Below, piece after piece: positions 21,084 to 31,984 of a stretch of DNA of 64,000 bases. A program made the translations under genes and the position numbers. The stretch covers positions 186,001 through 250,000 of the forward strand of contig JAGVSM010003565.1 in the NCBI GenBank assembly GCA_022494885.1, in the 5' to 3' direction. A model generated the notes under the pieces. The model had not been told where the DNA came from. It did no database searches and was given only the letters and a program-made list of their open reading frames with translations. This DNA is from Micrasema longulum (taxonomy: Eukaryota > Arthropoda > Insecta > Trichoptera > Brachycentridae). Within the stretch, counting starts at the first letter, position 1; the number at the start of each line of letters is the position of its first letter.

Positions 21084-21330
21084 ATGTACGTAAAGTGTTG
21101 TATGCTCCAGGTGCATAAGGAGACCCTCCCATCGGACCGCATTACGGGAAGGTTAAGAACAGGATGTCTCGCTCTACAGATTATCAAAACTACCACGGCC
21201 AAGCATCATTATACTTATATAGGACGGAAGCTTTTCAATTATTTACCACAAAATCTAAAAGAAAATAAAAGAAATAAATTACGGAAAGTAAAGGGAGGAA
21301 TTAAAGAAAAGCTTCCTGACAATTGAAATT
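21084..21330 (+). pseudogene. LINE polymerase C-terminus
   Basis: A 80-codon frame ends with TAKHHYTYIGRKLFNYLPQ and a basic tail, then stops. The IGRKLFNxLP pattern is the end of many LINE polymerases. The upstream part is not recognisable, so it is 5'-truncated. Confidence 0.55.
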
Positions 21331-22119
21331 AACCGTATTTTGAAAATAAAGATGCATGTATAATATATACCTGTGTATATCAATTTATAAATGTTGTGTT
21401 TTTAACACTTCATTTTCTTGACATTTGGTGACTTTTATCAGTACTTTTTCACTGCCGGTAAACCACGTGACAACACGGGACCGGGACACAACGCATGGTT
21501 ATTATACTCACGTGTTTACACGGCTCCGGGATACAAAGCACAAAAAAAGAGTAAGGCCCTGAATATGTACGAACATTGCAATGCGCAATGTGGCCCTCCA
21601 TAAAGGCCAATGTTGGTAAACCCATCATACAAAAATTACTAGTTTAATTATTTCAAAAAAATCTAAGAAGTATCAATTGATTTAACATAGTATTTTCATA
21701 ATTATGACACTTCTAAGAAACCCTTCACAAAGCATAAAATTTCACAAAAATGGGCCGGGCACAGGGTAAATTCCATGTGTATTCGGCCGGTGCTCAAAGT
21801 GTTAATATTTTTTTTATTAGTATAAAATTTTCTCAATTTTTAAAATGGTTTTTTTTTGTATTATTTTGTTTTGCATTTATTGTTTCTTTTTTATATTATT
21901 TTGTAAACTCGCCAAACACAAGAGCCAGACTCTTTTTTGGCTGAACTTGAGTGTTTAAAAAATTTAACCTTTTAATTTTTTTTATTGTATGTTTTGTTTT
22001 TTATGCTAATAAGGGTTTTTATAAAAATAATAAAATATCCGTCGTAAGGGACCACAATATAGGCAAAGACGCTAATATGTGCATTACAATATTACCTGCC
22101 TACACATTAAAACTTATTT
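21331..22119. other. Low-complexity region, no gene recognised
   Basis: A short hairpin-like word with CACAAGAGCC and CTCTTTTTTGG around 21910-21945 resembles the better-formed hairpin at 56115-56165. Otherwise only short A/T-rich frames. Confidence 0.3.
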
Positions 22120-22345
22120 TATTATTGTTATCAAAAACATTTTTCACTTTGTGGTATGACATTTAACACTTATTTGCTTATAAATTTGTATAAACCACTT
22201 AATTTTTAATTTTTTTTTAAATTACACTTCGACTTAAAACGACTTAAATACCTGACGATGAGGTAGTAACCTTGAAACCGGTCGAAGTGTAATTAAAAAA
22301 AATAAGTGGTTTATACAAATTTATAAACAAATAAGTGTAAAACTT
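22120..22345. mobile_element. Inverted-repeat unit around hammerhead-like motif, family A copy 2
   Basis: The left arm (22166-22233) is the reverse complement of the right arm (22281-22340). The innermost 14 bp (22220-22233 and 22281-22294) match perfectly. Between them lies the hammerhead core. The left arm ends close to the predicted cleavage position of the right-hand copy. Sequence left of the arm, back to about 22120, matches the region right of the 58.0-kb copy in inverse. This looks like a Penelope-type terminal unit; that link is inference. Confidence 0.55.
22252..22283 (+). ncRNA. Hammerhead-like motif, family A copy 2
   Basis: CTGACGA (22252-22258), one extra T, stem II GAGG (22260-22263) with CCTT (22270-22273, one wobble), GAAA (22274-22277), palindrome ACCGGT (22277-22282) and C (22283). 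Stem I is not paired next to the core in this copy, since the upstream side is rearranged by the inverted arm. It may need a partner strand. Confidence 0.5.
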
Positions 22346-22569
22346 ATCTGTACATTTTTGATCTAAAATCTAACCGCAGTGCTGCCACAGCTTCCGTATT
22401 CAGTTGATTTAATTCTTTATGACGAATATGTCTTTACAAAGATCGAAAGAGCATTTTTAATACGTTTTGACACCATAGATAAAAACAGAAAATTCTAGGA
22501 GCTGCTGAACATTTTAAAACAGAATTTACATCAATGTAAAAACCTTAGGCATAATTAAATTAAAGGAGA

Positions 22570-22815
22570 CATAATCGATCGATCATTCTGCGTTGATGAA
22601 ACGAGGAAGGCCGTGAAAAGTGCAGCATGATCACCCAGCAAATACTCGAATATGGACATCTCGAAATTAGGAATAATCGACGCGCGTGTTTGAGAATATT
22701 AATGAAAGTGCACGTCGAGGAAGTAAGGTATGTGTGCAAAAACAGGATGATATGGCGTTCTATATTATCTGCCTACCCTCACAGAGCAACGCCGTGACGG
22801 TTTGTTTGTTTGATA
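22570..22815 (+). pseudogene. RTE-like LINE 3' end, copy 3
   Basis: The block with GAATATTAATGAAAGTGCACG, GGCGTTCTATATTATCTGCC and TACCCTCACAG matches the 3' end of the family at 33655-34100. It ends in TTTGTTTGTTTG, the short-repeat tail. Only the last codons and 3' UTR remain. Confidence 0.6.
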
Positions 22816-23460
22816 AAATCTAAAACGATCAAAAAGTAATATTTTAAGTAAAACGAAAATTGGCGTTGCTTTTCGATCGACCCTCGAATGTTAGTATGTT
22901 AGTTTTAATGAGAAATTAGTATCTATTGAAATTCTTGACTTCAGAAGACGTGTTTTGTAGGAAGACAAATTGCTTGCAGCCCAAATATATTTTCATGATG
23001 GTTTGACTTGACTGACATTATGAAACAAACGGGATTCTAAATAAAATTATACGATCGAAAACAAGTTTGCGCAGAGAGATGCGCACTTGGTTTTATTTTG
23101 TTATTTGTATATCCGTAGAGCTGTAGAACTGATAATATTACGTTTGGGAATTGTAAAATACATTTTGGATACCAATGAGGAAGCCCTGTGCTAAGGGAGG
23201 ACAAAGGAGATAAAACATGTTTTCTTGCGTGCGGTAAAAATTAGAGCAAATTTCTTGTGTATGCAGATAATTGGCAGAAATCCACATTTATTATTTTAAA
23301 AAAAATATATATTTTCCAAAAATATTTACAAAATAGTCTTAAATTATAGTCCTGCTGAGCTGCATACATACAACTCGTCAGCAGGTTCTTATAAATTACA
23401 TCGACTATTTACACTTAACCTACATTAACAATAATTTTACTTGAAAAACAATTACAGATT
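22816..23460. other. AT-rich, no gene recognised
   Basis: No coding or RNA signal. Confidence 0.3.
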
Positions 23461-23463
23461 ACA

Positions 23464-23850
23464 TTATGAAAAATTAAAATACAAAAAACTTTTTTCTAAT
23501 ATCCATAATTTGAGCAAACGTCGCACTCCTGTATTTAACTCAGTAATTTTAATATTGTTTGGTAACATGTTAAATATTTTAGGTATACTGTATTGCAGTG
23601 TCCTTTTGCCATATTTATTGCAGTATCTAGGAACAGCTAGCCCTTCCATACTAGTAAACCTGGTGTTGTAATCATGTACCAACTTGAGTTTATACTCGGA
23701 GTGCAACGCATGCTGACAAATCAATTTATACCAAAGTAGAGCCCTAACAGATAATTTATTCACAGATTTATACATTAATGATATTGAAATATTTTGTCTC
23801 TGGCGGTATACATCTTTATGTAATAGCAATTTGATCATAGAATTTTGCAA
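23464..23850 (-). pseudogene. LINE polymerase C-terminus, 128 open codons
   Basis: The minus strand encodes VRALLWYKLICQHALH, then HDYNTRFTSMEGLAVP and YSIPKIFNMLPNNIK. The H-Y-NTR and IFNxLPxxIK order is the final block of jockey/CR1-like polymerases. It is the longest uninterrupted LINE frame of its kind in the window and may be recent, but it is 5'-truncated. Confidence 0.65.
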
Positions 23851-23903
23851 GGTTTGAATAAAATTAATATTAGTTTCACTTGATAACCCCTAGGAAGATT
23901 AAG

Positions 23904-24722
23904 TAAGGTATCCAAAATAAAACACTTTTATTGGATTTAATTCTACTTTTATTTAAAAAATTCAATTCAAACAATTTATTTTAAATATAACATATAAATT
24001 ACAAAAATATGTTCAATACGTACATATTATAAAAAAGAAAAAAAAATACACGAAAGAGACTCATGTCAAAGTAGTAGGAGAATCCTGCTCCGGAAAACCC
24101 CTTCGGATACATGGAACAGATCAATATCCAGAGCGATGTTTATTTATTCATATATATGTACATTACAAAATAAAATATCTTAATTCATACATATAGAAAT
24201 AATTAGGTAAAATTAGGTATATATAAAAAAAACACATTAGTATACATAATATCCAAAGAATAATATGTTAAAAAAGTAAGAGAATCTTGTAACGAAAAAC
24301 TCCCTCAGAGACGTGAAAAATGTCAATGTCCAAAGTGATATTGTTCAACATAGAGATAGCCCTTTCAACAGGCATAACCGTAGGCAGGTTGGTCCTGAAT
24401 ATCGGAATATGAAACAATCTATGCTGACGCTGTCTTAGGTAATTATCAGGAACATACAAACCAATGCTCATCATAATTTCAGAATTATCGATCATACCGC
24501 GCAACAATCGATAAAAATGTGTAGTCAAATACACATTGCGACAATTAGCATTATTATGCACCTATATCATTAAACAGGAATTTATTGTTAGTATATAAGG
24601 AAACTTTGTAAATATTGAAGTCAGTTTGATAATGTCCTAACAAGACGAAACGCGTCGCATATATTTTAAAAAATAAATGTAGAATTAAATCCAATAAAAG
24701 TGTTTTATTTTGGATACCTTAC
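23904..24722. mobile_element. Inverted arms around a LINE remnant
   Basis: 23904-23963 and 24664-24722 are reverse complements of about 58 bp (GGTATCCAAAATAAAACACT, then TTTTATTGGATTTAATTCTA). The right arm is preceded by ACAAGACGAAACGCGTCGC at 24643-24661. The GAAACGCGTC piece is a hammerhead-type end with the palindrome ACGCGT, but the CTGANGA box and stem II are not intact. The space between arms holds the minus-strand LINE piece. A Penelope-like terminal unit is suspected. Confidence 0.45.
24120..24590 (-). pseudogene. LINE polymerase C-terminus (copy 2 of a pair)
   Basis: The minus-strand frame 24561-24268 encodes RQRQHRLFHIP, an RTNLPTVMPV block and RAISMLNN, nearly the same as at 9707-9946, and a 3' UTR of the same family. 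A partial second copy of its end lies at 24060-24120, next to it. Confidence 0.65.
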
Positions 24723-24874
24723 TAAATTTTAAGAGTTGGAGCGTAAATCGCACGGCAAAGTTTCTAGAAAACGCACGAAATAAATCACGAAAATTGTTTT
24801 CATACTTTAAAACGTCACAGGTTCTTATGATTTTGACCGGTATAGGGTTGTACTTTTAAATAACTGCACAACTC

Positions 24875-25025
24875 ACTGACGTCACGGGCGGCGTAGTTTC
24901 AAAATTACAAAAAATTAAAAAATCATAGCGATGATAATGCGATACATAAGAATAAAATTCTTTTTTTTTGGCTTAATTTGATAGTCTCATAACGATTTTT
25001 TTAAACCACCCGACTTTTTCATTTA
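24875..25025 (-). repeat. Second copy of the repeat at 19025-19165
   Basis: Inverted relative to the first copy; contains ATCATAGCGATGA and CTGACGTCAC words. Unclassified. Confidence 0.5.
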
Positions 25026-25380
25026 AAAATTAACGTCGTACAATATAAGCGGTGTGTTTTTGGAAAACATGAATATTTATTGTGATTTTTTCAATATATC
25101 TATTATTTAAATATTTTTAATTTATTAGAAAATGTATTAAAGTACATAATATACTTTATATATACCTACACGCCTTTAATATTCCATGAGTTTCAAGCAT
25201 ATATATCGATTTTTACCGCTCTGTGCCCAGTCGGATGAAGAATACAGTTCTGGGTATGAAACAGAACACACTCTACCATTACACAACAAAGCGTTTATCT
25301 TATCTCCACTCAATTTTCGTATTTGGGATTTTTACCTGAGCCTGAGAGTACCCATCGAGTCAAAAACGCTCATCTAGGAA
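25026..25380. other. No gene recognised
   Basis: A 63-codon frame at 25186-25377 has no motif I know. Confidence 0.3.
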
Positions 25381-25399
25381 ATTATGCTGGAAAAGGATG

Positions 25400-25620
25400 C
25401 GCTGTCTGAATTACCTTTATACAAACGTAATCTCGTATTTTCTTCCTAAATTATGGCACTAAAGCGATTTTTTTTTGCATTTTAGATATTTATGATAAAC
25501 GTGTTCCTAAATTATTTTTTAATTTTTATAAATTGCATTTTATAGGATCTAGGACCATCCAAACCTTCAAAAGCACCTAGCTTTATCTGCCGTTTTCGGA
25601 CGTACGGTATACTAATACAG
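25400..25620 (+). repeat. Repeat shared with 45400-45605
   Basis: Both have a CAAACGTxxTCTxGTATTTT word, a GATATTTA word, a TTACATGGGATCT or TTATAGGATCTAGGACCATC word and a GACGTxxGGTATAC word in the same order over about 200 bp. No coding sense. The SINE-1 copy starts directly after this one. Confidence 0.5.
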
Positions 25621-25627
25621 TTGGAAT

Positions 25628-25760
25628 CGGGTTGTGGTCCCGTGGCTAGTGTTACGGACTCACGGATCAGAGGTCCGAGGTTCGAACCCAATTTTATCAC
25701 AACTTGATTTTCATTTTCTAATAGTGAGTTATTTAAAACTCGTTGGAGAAAGCTAGGAAA
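25628..25760 (+). repeat. SINE-1, tRNA-derived, copy 1
   Basis: Head with CGTGGCTAGTGTTAC and a perfect B box GGTTCGAACCC (25679-25689), then the body ACAACTTGATTTTCATTTTC and TAATAGTGAGTTATTTAAAA. Other copies lie at 30310, 36605, 44606, 53324 and 58580. The head resembles a tRNA, but the A box is weaker than the B box. Confidence 0.75.
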
Positions 25761-26089
25761 ATTGAAATATTTGGGTAAATTATTTATTTTTATTTGGGAA
25801 AAAAAACAACAGTTTTTACATATATTGTATACAAAAAATAAGAATATATATAAACGAAAATTGTGGAAACAGTCGATATAAATTTTCCACAATGGCGTAA
25901 GCTATTGATTAAGTACATTAGTTATTTTACTTTTTGTGCTGTTACATCTTCACTTAATTGCCATACTTACTAGTTCTTTGCTCAATGTATTATTATTGTG
26001 TTTTTTTAAATTATTTTTTATTAGTAACTTTTTAAAATCATTCTTATGTTGTTGACATTCCTTTTGTCGATGTGTTTTGAAAACTTTTT

Positions 26090-26455
26090 GTGATGTTAGC
26101 TATCATATTATGTAAATGTTATCAACTATCAAATATATAAATTTAGTAAATGTGGTCTACAATTTCAACCGTCCATGCGCTCAGTAGCTGCAAGACTTGT
26201 TGTTATCTAACTTCTATTTTTATAAATTTGCTTATTATTTCGTTTTTAAAAAATCACTTAAACTCTAAACTTCATTGTCAAATATTTTTTTAAAAAATAA
26301 AAATGTAAATAGGGGCTAGATTTCTTATTGTCCATGCGCTCTGTAGCTGCAAGACGTGTTGGGATATTTATTTATTGTACAGCGCCCTTGAGGTGATTTC
26401 GACAAAAATGGTGCTATATAAAGTATCCAATCATTATTATTATTATTATTATTAC
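26090..26455 (+). repeat. Non-autonomous element with two CCATGCGCTC boxes and a LINE-like (ATT)n tail
   Basis: The box CCATGCGCTCAGTAGCTGCA occurs near 26174 and again, slightly changed, near 26332. The end, TACAGCGCCCTTGAGGTGAT then GGTGCTATATAAAGTATCC and (ATT)n, matches the 3' end of the LINE at 53705-54301. A SINE-like element using that LINE's tail is the simplest reading. Copies at 38455, 38960 and 54940. Confidence 0.65.
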
Positions 26456-26700
26456 GTTGTCGGTATCAAAATAAAAGCAATTTAAAAATTAAGAAATGTT
26501 AGTTAGCCAAAAAAAAAAAACATATATTTATATACAGTAATAAAAATAAAGTAAATAGAAACAAGATAAAATAAAATTTAGAGAATAAGAAAAGAAAAGA
26601 AAAAAAATTTATAAGAACGCTAATAAATTATCATTATCATTAGAATTTTTTTTTAATAGTAACCATTTTTTAAAAAAGCCGAACGCGCTAACATTGAAAA
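26456..26700. other. AT-rich, no gene recognised
   Basis: Nothing recognised beyond A-rich runs. Confidence 0.3.
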
Positions 26701-26709
26701 TTCGTTTTT

Positions 26710-27060
26710 GGATCTATTTGAGCTTAATCGGGGTGCTGAAAACGGTTGAAATCGAGCCCTCTGGGCATCCGCAGTCGTTTTTGGAAAAATCGGTCGGCCG
26801 GATTCCAGCGCGCGGAAGTTAGCTTCTGGCCGGCGCGAGATGGTAAGGACGATGCCGGGCGCACCCGGGGCCCGATCTCGCTGCGGTCTCCACCGATCAT
26901 CACCCTTTTAAAAATTCTACGATTCAGCACTATTTTCCATACATTTCGAACGAGCCGTATCAAATGTACCTGACTCAGATACCGCAACTTAGAACGACCG
27001 TATCAAATGTACCTGACTCAGATACCGCAACTTAGAACGACCGTATCGAATTCCGCCTTT
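26710..27060. other. GC-richer island, unidentified
   Basis: GC-rich words such as GGTCGGCCGGATTCCAGCG and CGGGCGCACCCGGGG stand out from the AT-rich background. Opposing short frames exist but I recognise no domain. It contains the 43-bp tandem duplication at 26956-27041. A mobile-element LTR or a host exon or promoter are both possible. Confidence 0.3.
26956..27041 (+). repeat. 43-bp tandem duplication
   Basis: CGTATCAAATGTACCTGACT plus 23 bp is repeated exactly (26956-26998 and 26999-27041). A third partial start, CGTATCGAATT, follows. Each unit contains TGACTCA, the AP-1 word, but that may be chance. Confidence 0.85.
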
Positions 27061-27369
27061 AAGGTATCTGCCTAAAATTTGCGCCATGTGGTTGGGCCTG
27101 GCGAGTTCTATCTGAAGAAATCAAGAAACTTTAGGGACCCACCTGGTTTAACACGAATTGATTTTGCCATTTTTGTAGCTTATAACTCGTAATACCCAGG
27201 TAAATCTAGTGCTCCGAGACAGCCGTTTAATAAATGAACGTTTTTTTCACTACAATAATTGACCGGGGACTGAACTTTGAAAACGTCATTCGAATGTATC
27301 GATATTACCTGTGCAACTTATAAATAATAAATATGTATTTCTTCTACTCTGCGTTTTATTTATTAAAAG

Positions 27370-27720
27370 TCAAATCGTCACTTTCGCCCTGCTCCGCTCC
27401 AAGCTCTCATGATCGTCGAGCGCTCCGCCTTGCAGTCGTAGCTAACCAGGTCCAGAGTCAGACCGAAGGTTCATTTTGCTTGCAGACCGCTGTATAAGAC
27501 GGGGTTATCCTACGGCCTAAGCCACAAGGGTCTGCGCTGCAGGCTTCCGAGCTGAAGCAAGAATTGGGCGATCGATTCAGTGGGGACGGCCCGTGACCGC
27601 GAATCCAAGACGTCGAGGAGGGCGTAGCCAGGTGCACGGTTCTTGCATTCGCCTCACAACGGATCACTGTGTTTTTTACGTTACTAGAGACACGCCGGAT
27701 TTTTAACCAGGAGCTGGAGC
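27370..27720. other. Second GC-richer island, unidentified
   Basis: A moderately GC-rich block with minus-strand open codons at 27667-27458, containing Trp and Arg-rich stretches but no recognisable motif. It may belong with the island at 26710-27060. The stretch from 27720 to 28715 is AT-rich with nothing recognised. Confidence 0.3.
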
Positions 27721-28714
27721 AGTAATCAGACCAGCGTCTGCAAGAGATTGATAAAAAAATTCATACGTATTCATCAAACCTCATTTCTCTGTAAAGTATT
27801 TTTTTAACGAAATCATAAATGTTTATACAAAAGTATTTTCAAATGCAGAAAGTTCTTTTTAAACAGGGTTTAGTTGTCAACGCATATTCTCTGTAAGAAG
27901 ATCATCTGGACTTTTTAAGTGGAAATTTAGGCGCCACAACTCAAGTCAAGTGGAACACGTTTCTTCCATATTTAAAAACGAAAGTGAAAAAAAGAGTTTA
28001 AATTATATTTCTTTATATTGGTTGATGCGTAATTCCAAAAACACTTTTTATTTAATGAAATATTTACGTTCTGATTATTTACCCAAATATTTCTAACAAA
28101 CTAGTCAAACTAAAGGATGGGTCATGGGGTCTACCACAAACTCTGAATTCCGGCAAAGAAATTTCAGGTTTTTGGGCCCCAAAATATTCAATATTTTACC
28201 CGAAAATTACAAAACCCCACCCGAATTAGATTAAATAAATTTTTAAAATAATGGTAACTGGATTTAGGTAGAGAAAAATCGGAAAACTTACTCTAAAACA
28301 TTCCATAATATTTTAATTTTTTTATTCAGATAAAAAATATAAGTATACAATATTACTACTAAATACAATTTTTATATTAATTAAATATATATATTTAAAT
28401 TACGTAACAGAACAAAAAACAATTCTTGTTTACATAATGGGGAGTGACGTTTTACAATAGTTTGTTTATTTAATTTTTAATTAATAATATTTTTAGGATA
28501 ATAAATAAATTACAAAAAAAATATATAAATTATAAATGGTATATTTAAATATTGTTTAACTCTATAGTAAATTTACTAGTAAGTAGTCATGTTAATGTTT
28601 ATTTTTGCATAAAAATGTCTGCCTTAAAACCGGTCAAACCTAGTTAAGGAGACTAGACATAATCCAAAGAAATCTATTATCTAAGTATGTACTTAGTAGA
28701 TACAGGTCTAAGAA

Positions 28715-28990
28715 TGAAAATGAAAAACTTTTTTCAGGCGTTGCCTAGAATGTAGGGGAAATAATTTAATTAGTTGAATCCCACCTGTATAAATAAAGGT
28801 TTTAGCTTCTTAAACTAAAAAAAAAAACAACAGATTAACGAATTTAAGAAACACAGATCTTCAGATATAGGCCTAATGGTGAATGTTGTTACACAGTGTG
28901 TAAAGTGGCTATTTAACCTAGTCTATGTAAATGCCTAGACATCTATGTTTCCTTCTCTACAATGTTCTCCATCACTTTTTTTAATTTGTA
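28715..28990 (+). repeat. Family P copy
   Basis: Starts at CAGGCGTTGCCTAGAATG and runs through TTACACAGTGTGTAAAGTGG, ending near ATGTTCTCCATC. It is diverged relative to other copies. Confidence 0.7.
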
Positions 28991-29060
28991 TCCAAATAAA
29001 AAGATAATGAATGCATATAAAATATTTTCTGTTATTTTGTTTTAATCGTTATACCAGTAT

Positions 29061-29150
29061 GAGGTAACGAGCTACCGACTTGATGGCGGATTGCTGGTAA
29101 CTCGTTACCTCGCTGCAACCGAGTGTCCCAGGTTCGAGAACGGGGAAATA
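29061..29150 (+). repeat. tRNA-like SINE head with an 11-bp inverted repeat
   Basis: GAGGTAACGAG (29061-29071) and CTCGTTACCTC (29101-29111) are perfect reverse complements with a 29-base loop. A B-box-like GGTTCGAGAAC follows near 29131. A tRNA-like SINE head is probable; an unusual hairpin is the alternative. Confidence 0.45.
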
Positions 29151-29659
29151 ATTTCACCTGACGCGGGACATGTAAATAGGTCGATCTGGATGTGGGACAA
29201 ATCAGAAGAAACATTCTGACAGGGGTTCTGAACTCCGGAACATAGAATTATAATATGCAAGAAGGCGCGTAGAATCGTGTTTACACTGAGTCCAAAAGTC
29301 TGACATCCCGCTTGCGCGCATGCGTAAAGTGGTCAGTTACAGTAACAGTTTTTGCTTGAGTTTTAAATAAATAAACAATCGTAAGCATCACTAACTACTG
29401 AATTTCTTTTTTTTTTCGATTAAACAGAAATATTTCAATTGTGAGGCCATTTTGAACGAGTTGAAATTAACTTAATATATATCAATTCGTAGTGTGACGT
29501 CACAGAAACCAAAAAAATAAAATAACCCAGTGGCTTATTTAGTTAGGAAGAAGAGAAACTAAAACCTTATTAAACTACGTTGCAAGGTAAATTATAATAA
29601 TATTCATATTATCCACGACAATTTAAACACTACAATACAATGACCAGAAGGATAATTTT

Positions 29660-29665
29660 TATAAT

Positions 29666-29698
<33 letters not shown>

Positions 29699-29820
29699 TT
29701 ATATGTATGTATGTATGTATGTATGTAAGGGTGTTTATGTATATATGTGTGTATGTGTATGAATGTTTATAAGGGTTCACATGTGTGTGTGTATATATAT
29801 GGAAATATATAAATAAACAT
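29660..29820. repeat. TA/GTAT microsatellite cluster
   Basis: (TA)n, then (TGTA)n repeats of GTATGTATGTATGTA, then further TA-rich runs. Purely simple sequence. Confidence 0.9.
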
Positions 29821-29869
29821 ATATGTTAGTCTGCCTTAGCACGGGTCTTCTCCTACTAGGCATTTCTTT

Positions 29870-30300
29870 ATAATTCAAAATAAACTAAAAAATAATGAGT
29901 TATTTCATAACTATGCAACAAGAGGATCTAAAAATATAAGACTGGAAAAGAAATCAAAAGCTATGTCCCAGAACTGCCTTATGTACAAGGGAATAAAACT
30001 ATTTGAAGAAATGCCAGAAAGCATAAAAAATTAAATTAATGTGAATATATTTAAAATTAAATGTAAAAAGTATATATGTGAAAAATATTAGGTAGTAAAT
30101 AGTGTAAATAGTGAATATAATTAATGAAAATGTACATATGAAACAGTTAATATTATAAATTAGGATACTAAGTGTATAATAGTGATAAATAATGTTAGAA
30201 TAAGTATAGATGTAAATATTGTGTTGTAAATATATATTAGACTATGTTACATAGAACTAAATAAATAAATAATGTATATTAAAAAAAATAAAAAAATAAA
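29870..30300 (+). pseudogene. LINE C-terminus and 3' UTR
   Basis: The plus strand encodes FHNYATRGSKNIRLEKKS, then LMYKGIKLFEEMPESIKN and a stop. This is the H-Y-TR...LFxxxPxxI end of a LINE polymerase. An AT-rich 3' UTR ends in an A-rich tail at about 30300. Confidence 0.65.
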
Positions 30301-30309
30301 TAAAAAAAA

Positions 30310-30415
30310 CTCATTTTAAGAAAATAGGAATCAAGTAGGAGTAGAGTGGGGTTCGAACCTCGGACCATTGATCCGTGAGTCAGCAGCGCTAGCCACGGGA
30401 CTACAACCCGATTCG
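30310..30415 (-). repeat. SINE-1 copy 2
   Basis: Minus strand; B box GGTTCGAACC is at 30350-30359 (as the complement). The head reads toward TGTAGTCCCGTGGCTAGC. It starts directly after the LINE tail. Confidence 0.7.
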
Positions 30416-30439
30416 TTTTATTTTATAATTGAGAAAAAT

Positions 30440-30610
30440 AAACTCGGCCGCGGTGCCCGGTGTCACGACCCCTGTCGTTCAGCGCGGCGCCTAGTCTGAA
30501 AGCATCTCGTTGTACTAGTGTCGACCCGTTTGGGGACCGAGCCCGGAGCCGCGGACCGCGGACCGCGGACCCTACCAGTGTCCGTGTCACAGTAATGGAT
30601 TAACACATTA
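30440..30610. other. GC-rich block with (CCGCGGA)3
   Basis: CCGCGGA occurs three times in a row at 30549-30569. The block is GC-rich over about 170 bp in an AT-rich region. It could be a promoter-like CpG patch or a fragment of a GC-rich mobile element. No frame is supported. 30610-30930 is AT-rich without features. Confidence 0.35.
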
Positions 30611-30937
30611 TCAGTCCACGCTTTTTATCCACCGCGCCGTATTGAATGGCGGTTAAAAAGGAAAAAGTGTTTTTTTATTGATTGGCTTTTGAGACTTGGC
30701 GCCTTATTAGTCGGGTATTTTGGTTATTTCAATATATCGATATAGTTCGATTTATGCAGTTTAACTTTTCTAGGGGTGGTATCCGGAATATTCTCTACCC
30801 CTAGAGAGTAATTGATTTGAAGAATTTTATTATTTTTAAGTAACGAGACGTCGCTTCACATTATGGCCACACTGATGATTGAACGTCAAAAAATATGAAC
30901 AAGTAAAATTAAACATGAAAATTTTCAACTACGTTTG

Positions 30938-31255
30938 ATTATGTCCAAATGCTTGCAGACTGGCTGGATTTCCTTCATAGGGAGTTGTTCATATTTAAAT
31001 TTATTTCAACAGAAAGGGAAAACATTTTTGAGAAGGGAATATGGAAGTCTAGGCATTTACAGGGCTTATGACCTGTCATTGGCTGTTTTAAGTGGCCACT
31101 TTACACACTGTGTAACATTCACCATTCTGCCCATGTTTGAACATCCACATTTCCTCAACTCTTCCCTGGTCGTAAGCCCTGTAAATGCCTAGACTTCCGT
31201 ATCCCTTCTCAAAAATATTTTCCCTTTCTGTTGAAATAAATTTAAATATGATAAT
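30938..31255. repeat. Family P foldback copy, short second arm
   Basis: A reversed copy (30938-31165) meets a short forward arm (31166-31255). The forward arm CTGTAAATGCCTAGACTTCC mirrors the reversed GGAAGTCTAGGCATTTACAG. The arms are uneven, so the inversion is partial. Confidence 0.7.
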
Positions 31256-31359
31256 TTTCATTTAGAACATTATTGCGACCATAAGCCCAAATCGTATTAG
31301 TTTTATTTCAGTTTTTGCAGCAGTTTTATACACCATAATTTGTTATTACTATTACAATT

Positions 31360-31866
31360 ATGAATAACTTATACAGCGCCATTTTCGTAATATAATACCT
31401 CAAGCGCGCTTTACATAGTGATTCTATTGTTAAACAAATTTAATTGAAGCTTTTAAATTTGTAATTTAATTAAAACAATTTATTTTGTTGACACATGCTA
31501 CGGATTTATTCAAATGATTTAGAGAACAAGTGGGTTTTAAGGTTTTTCCGAAACATCGCTTTACTTTTACAGCCTCGCACTTCTGCTGGGAGAGCATTTC
31601 ATGCCATAGGGCCTACGACCGCAAATGCGCGTTCACTAAATTTAGTGCGCTGTTTGCGTAGAGGTATAATAACTTTTCCTCTCGCCGTAGGCGTAGCTGA
31701 TCTAAGCGTAAGACGCCTGTCAGCTAGTTCATCTGGAATGCATAGTTCCCTTAGATATTCCGGAGCACAGTTGTGCAGTGACATGTACATAAGCCAACAG
31801 AGTTTGTATTCGACCCTCTGTGGAAAACGTAGTCAGCGTAGATTCCGAAGTAGAGGAGGGATATGA
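31360..31866 (-). pseudogene. L2/CR1-like LINE C-terminus and tail
   Basis: On the minus strand 31790-31599 encodes YMSLHNCAPEYLRELCIP then RTKFSERAFAVVGPMA, the end of an L2- or CR1-like polymerase (the RAFxVxGPxxWN pattern). The 3' UTR ends with the complement of TATACAGCGCCATTTTCG, the same tail used by the LINE at 53705-54301. It is 5'-truncated. Confidence 0.6.
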
Positions 31867-31984
31867 CTGAACTTAGAGATTCCGAAAATAAGTCTCTGCA
31901 GCATTCAATACAGATTGTGGGCGAGTCATTTTGTTTATTTTTTTACGTTTAATCATCAGTGAGTCTTGTCATTCTAAAATAAAA

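Noticed and set aside
25628..25690. tRNA gene
   Set aside because: Only the B box is good; the cloverleaf is not supported and the same sequence occurs six times with a shared non-tRNA body, so it is a SINE head.
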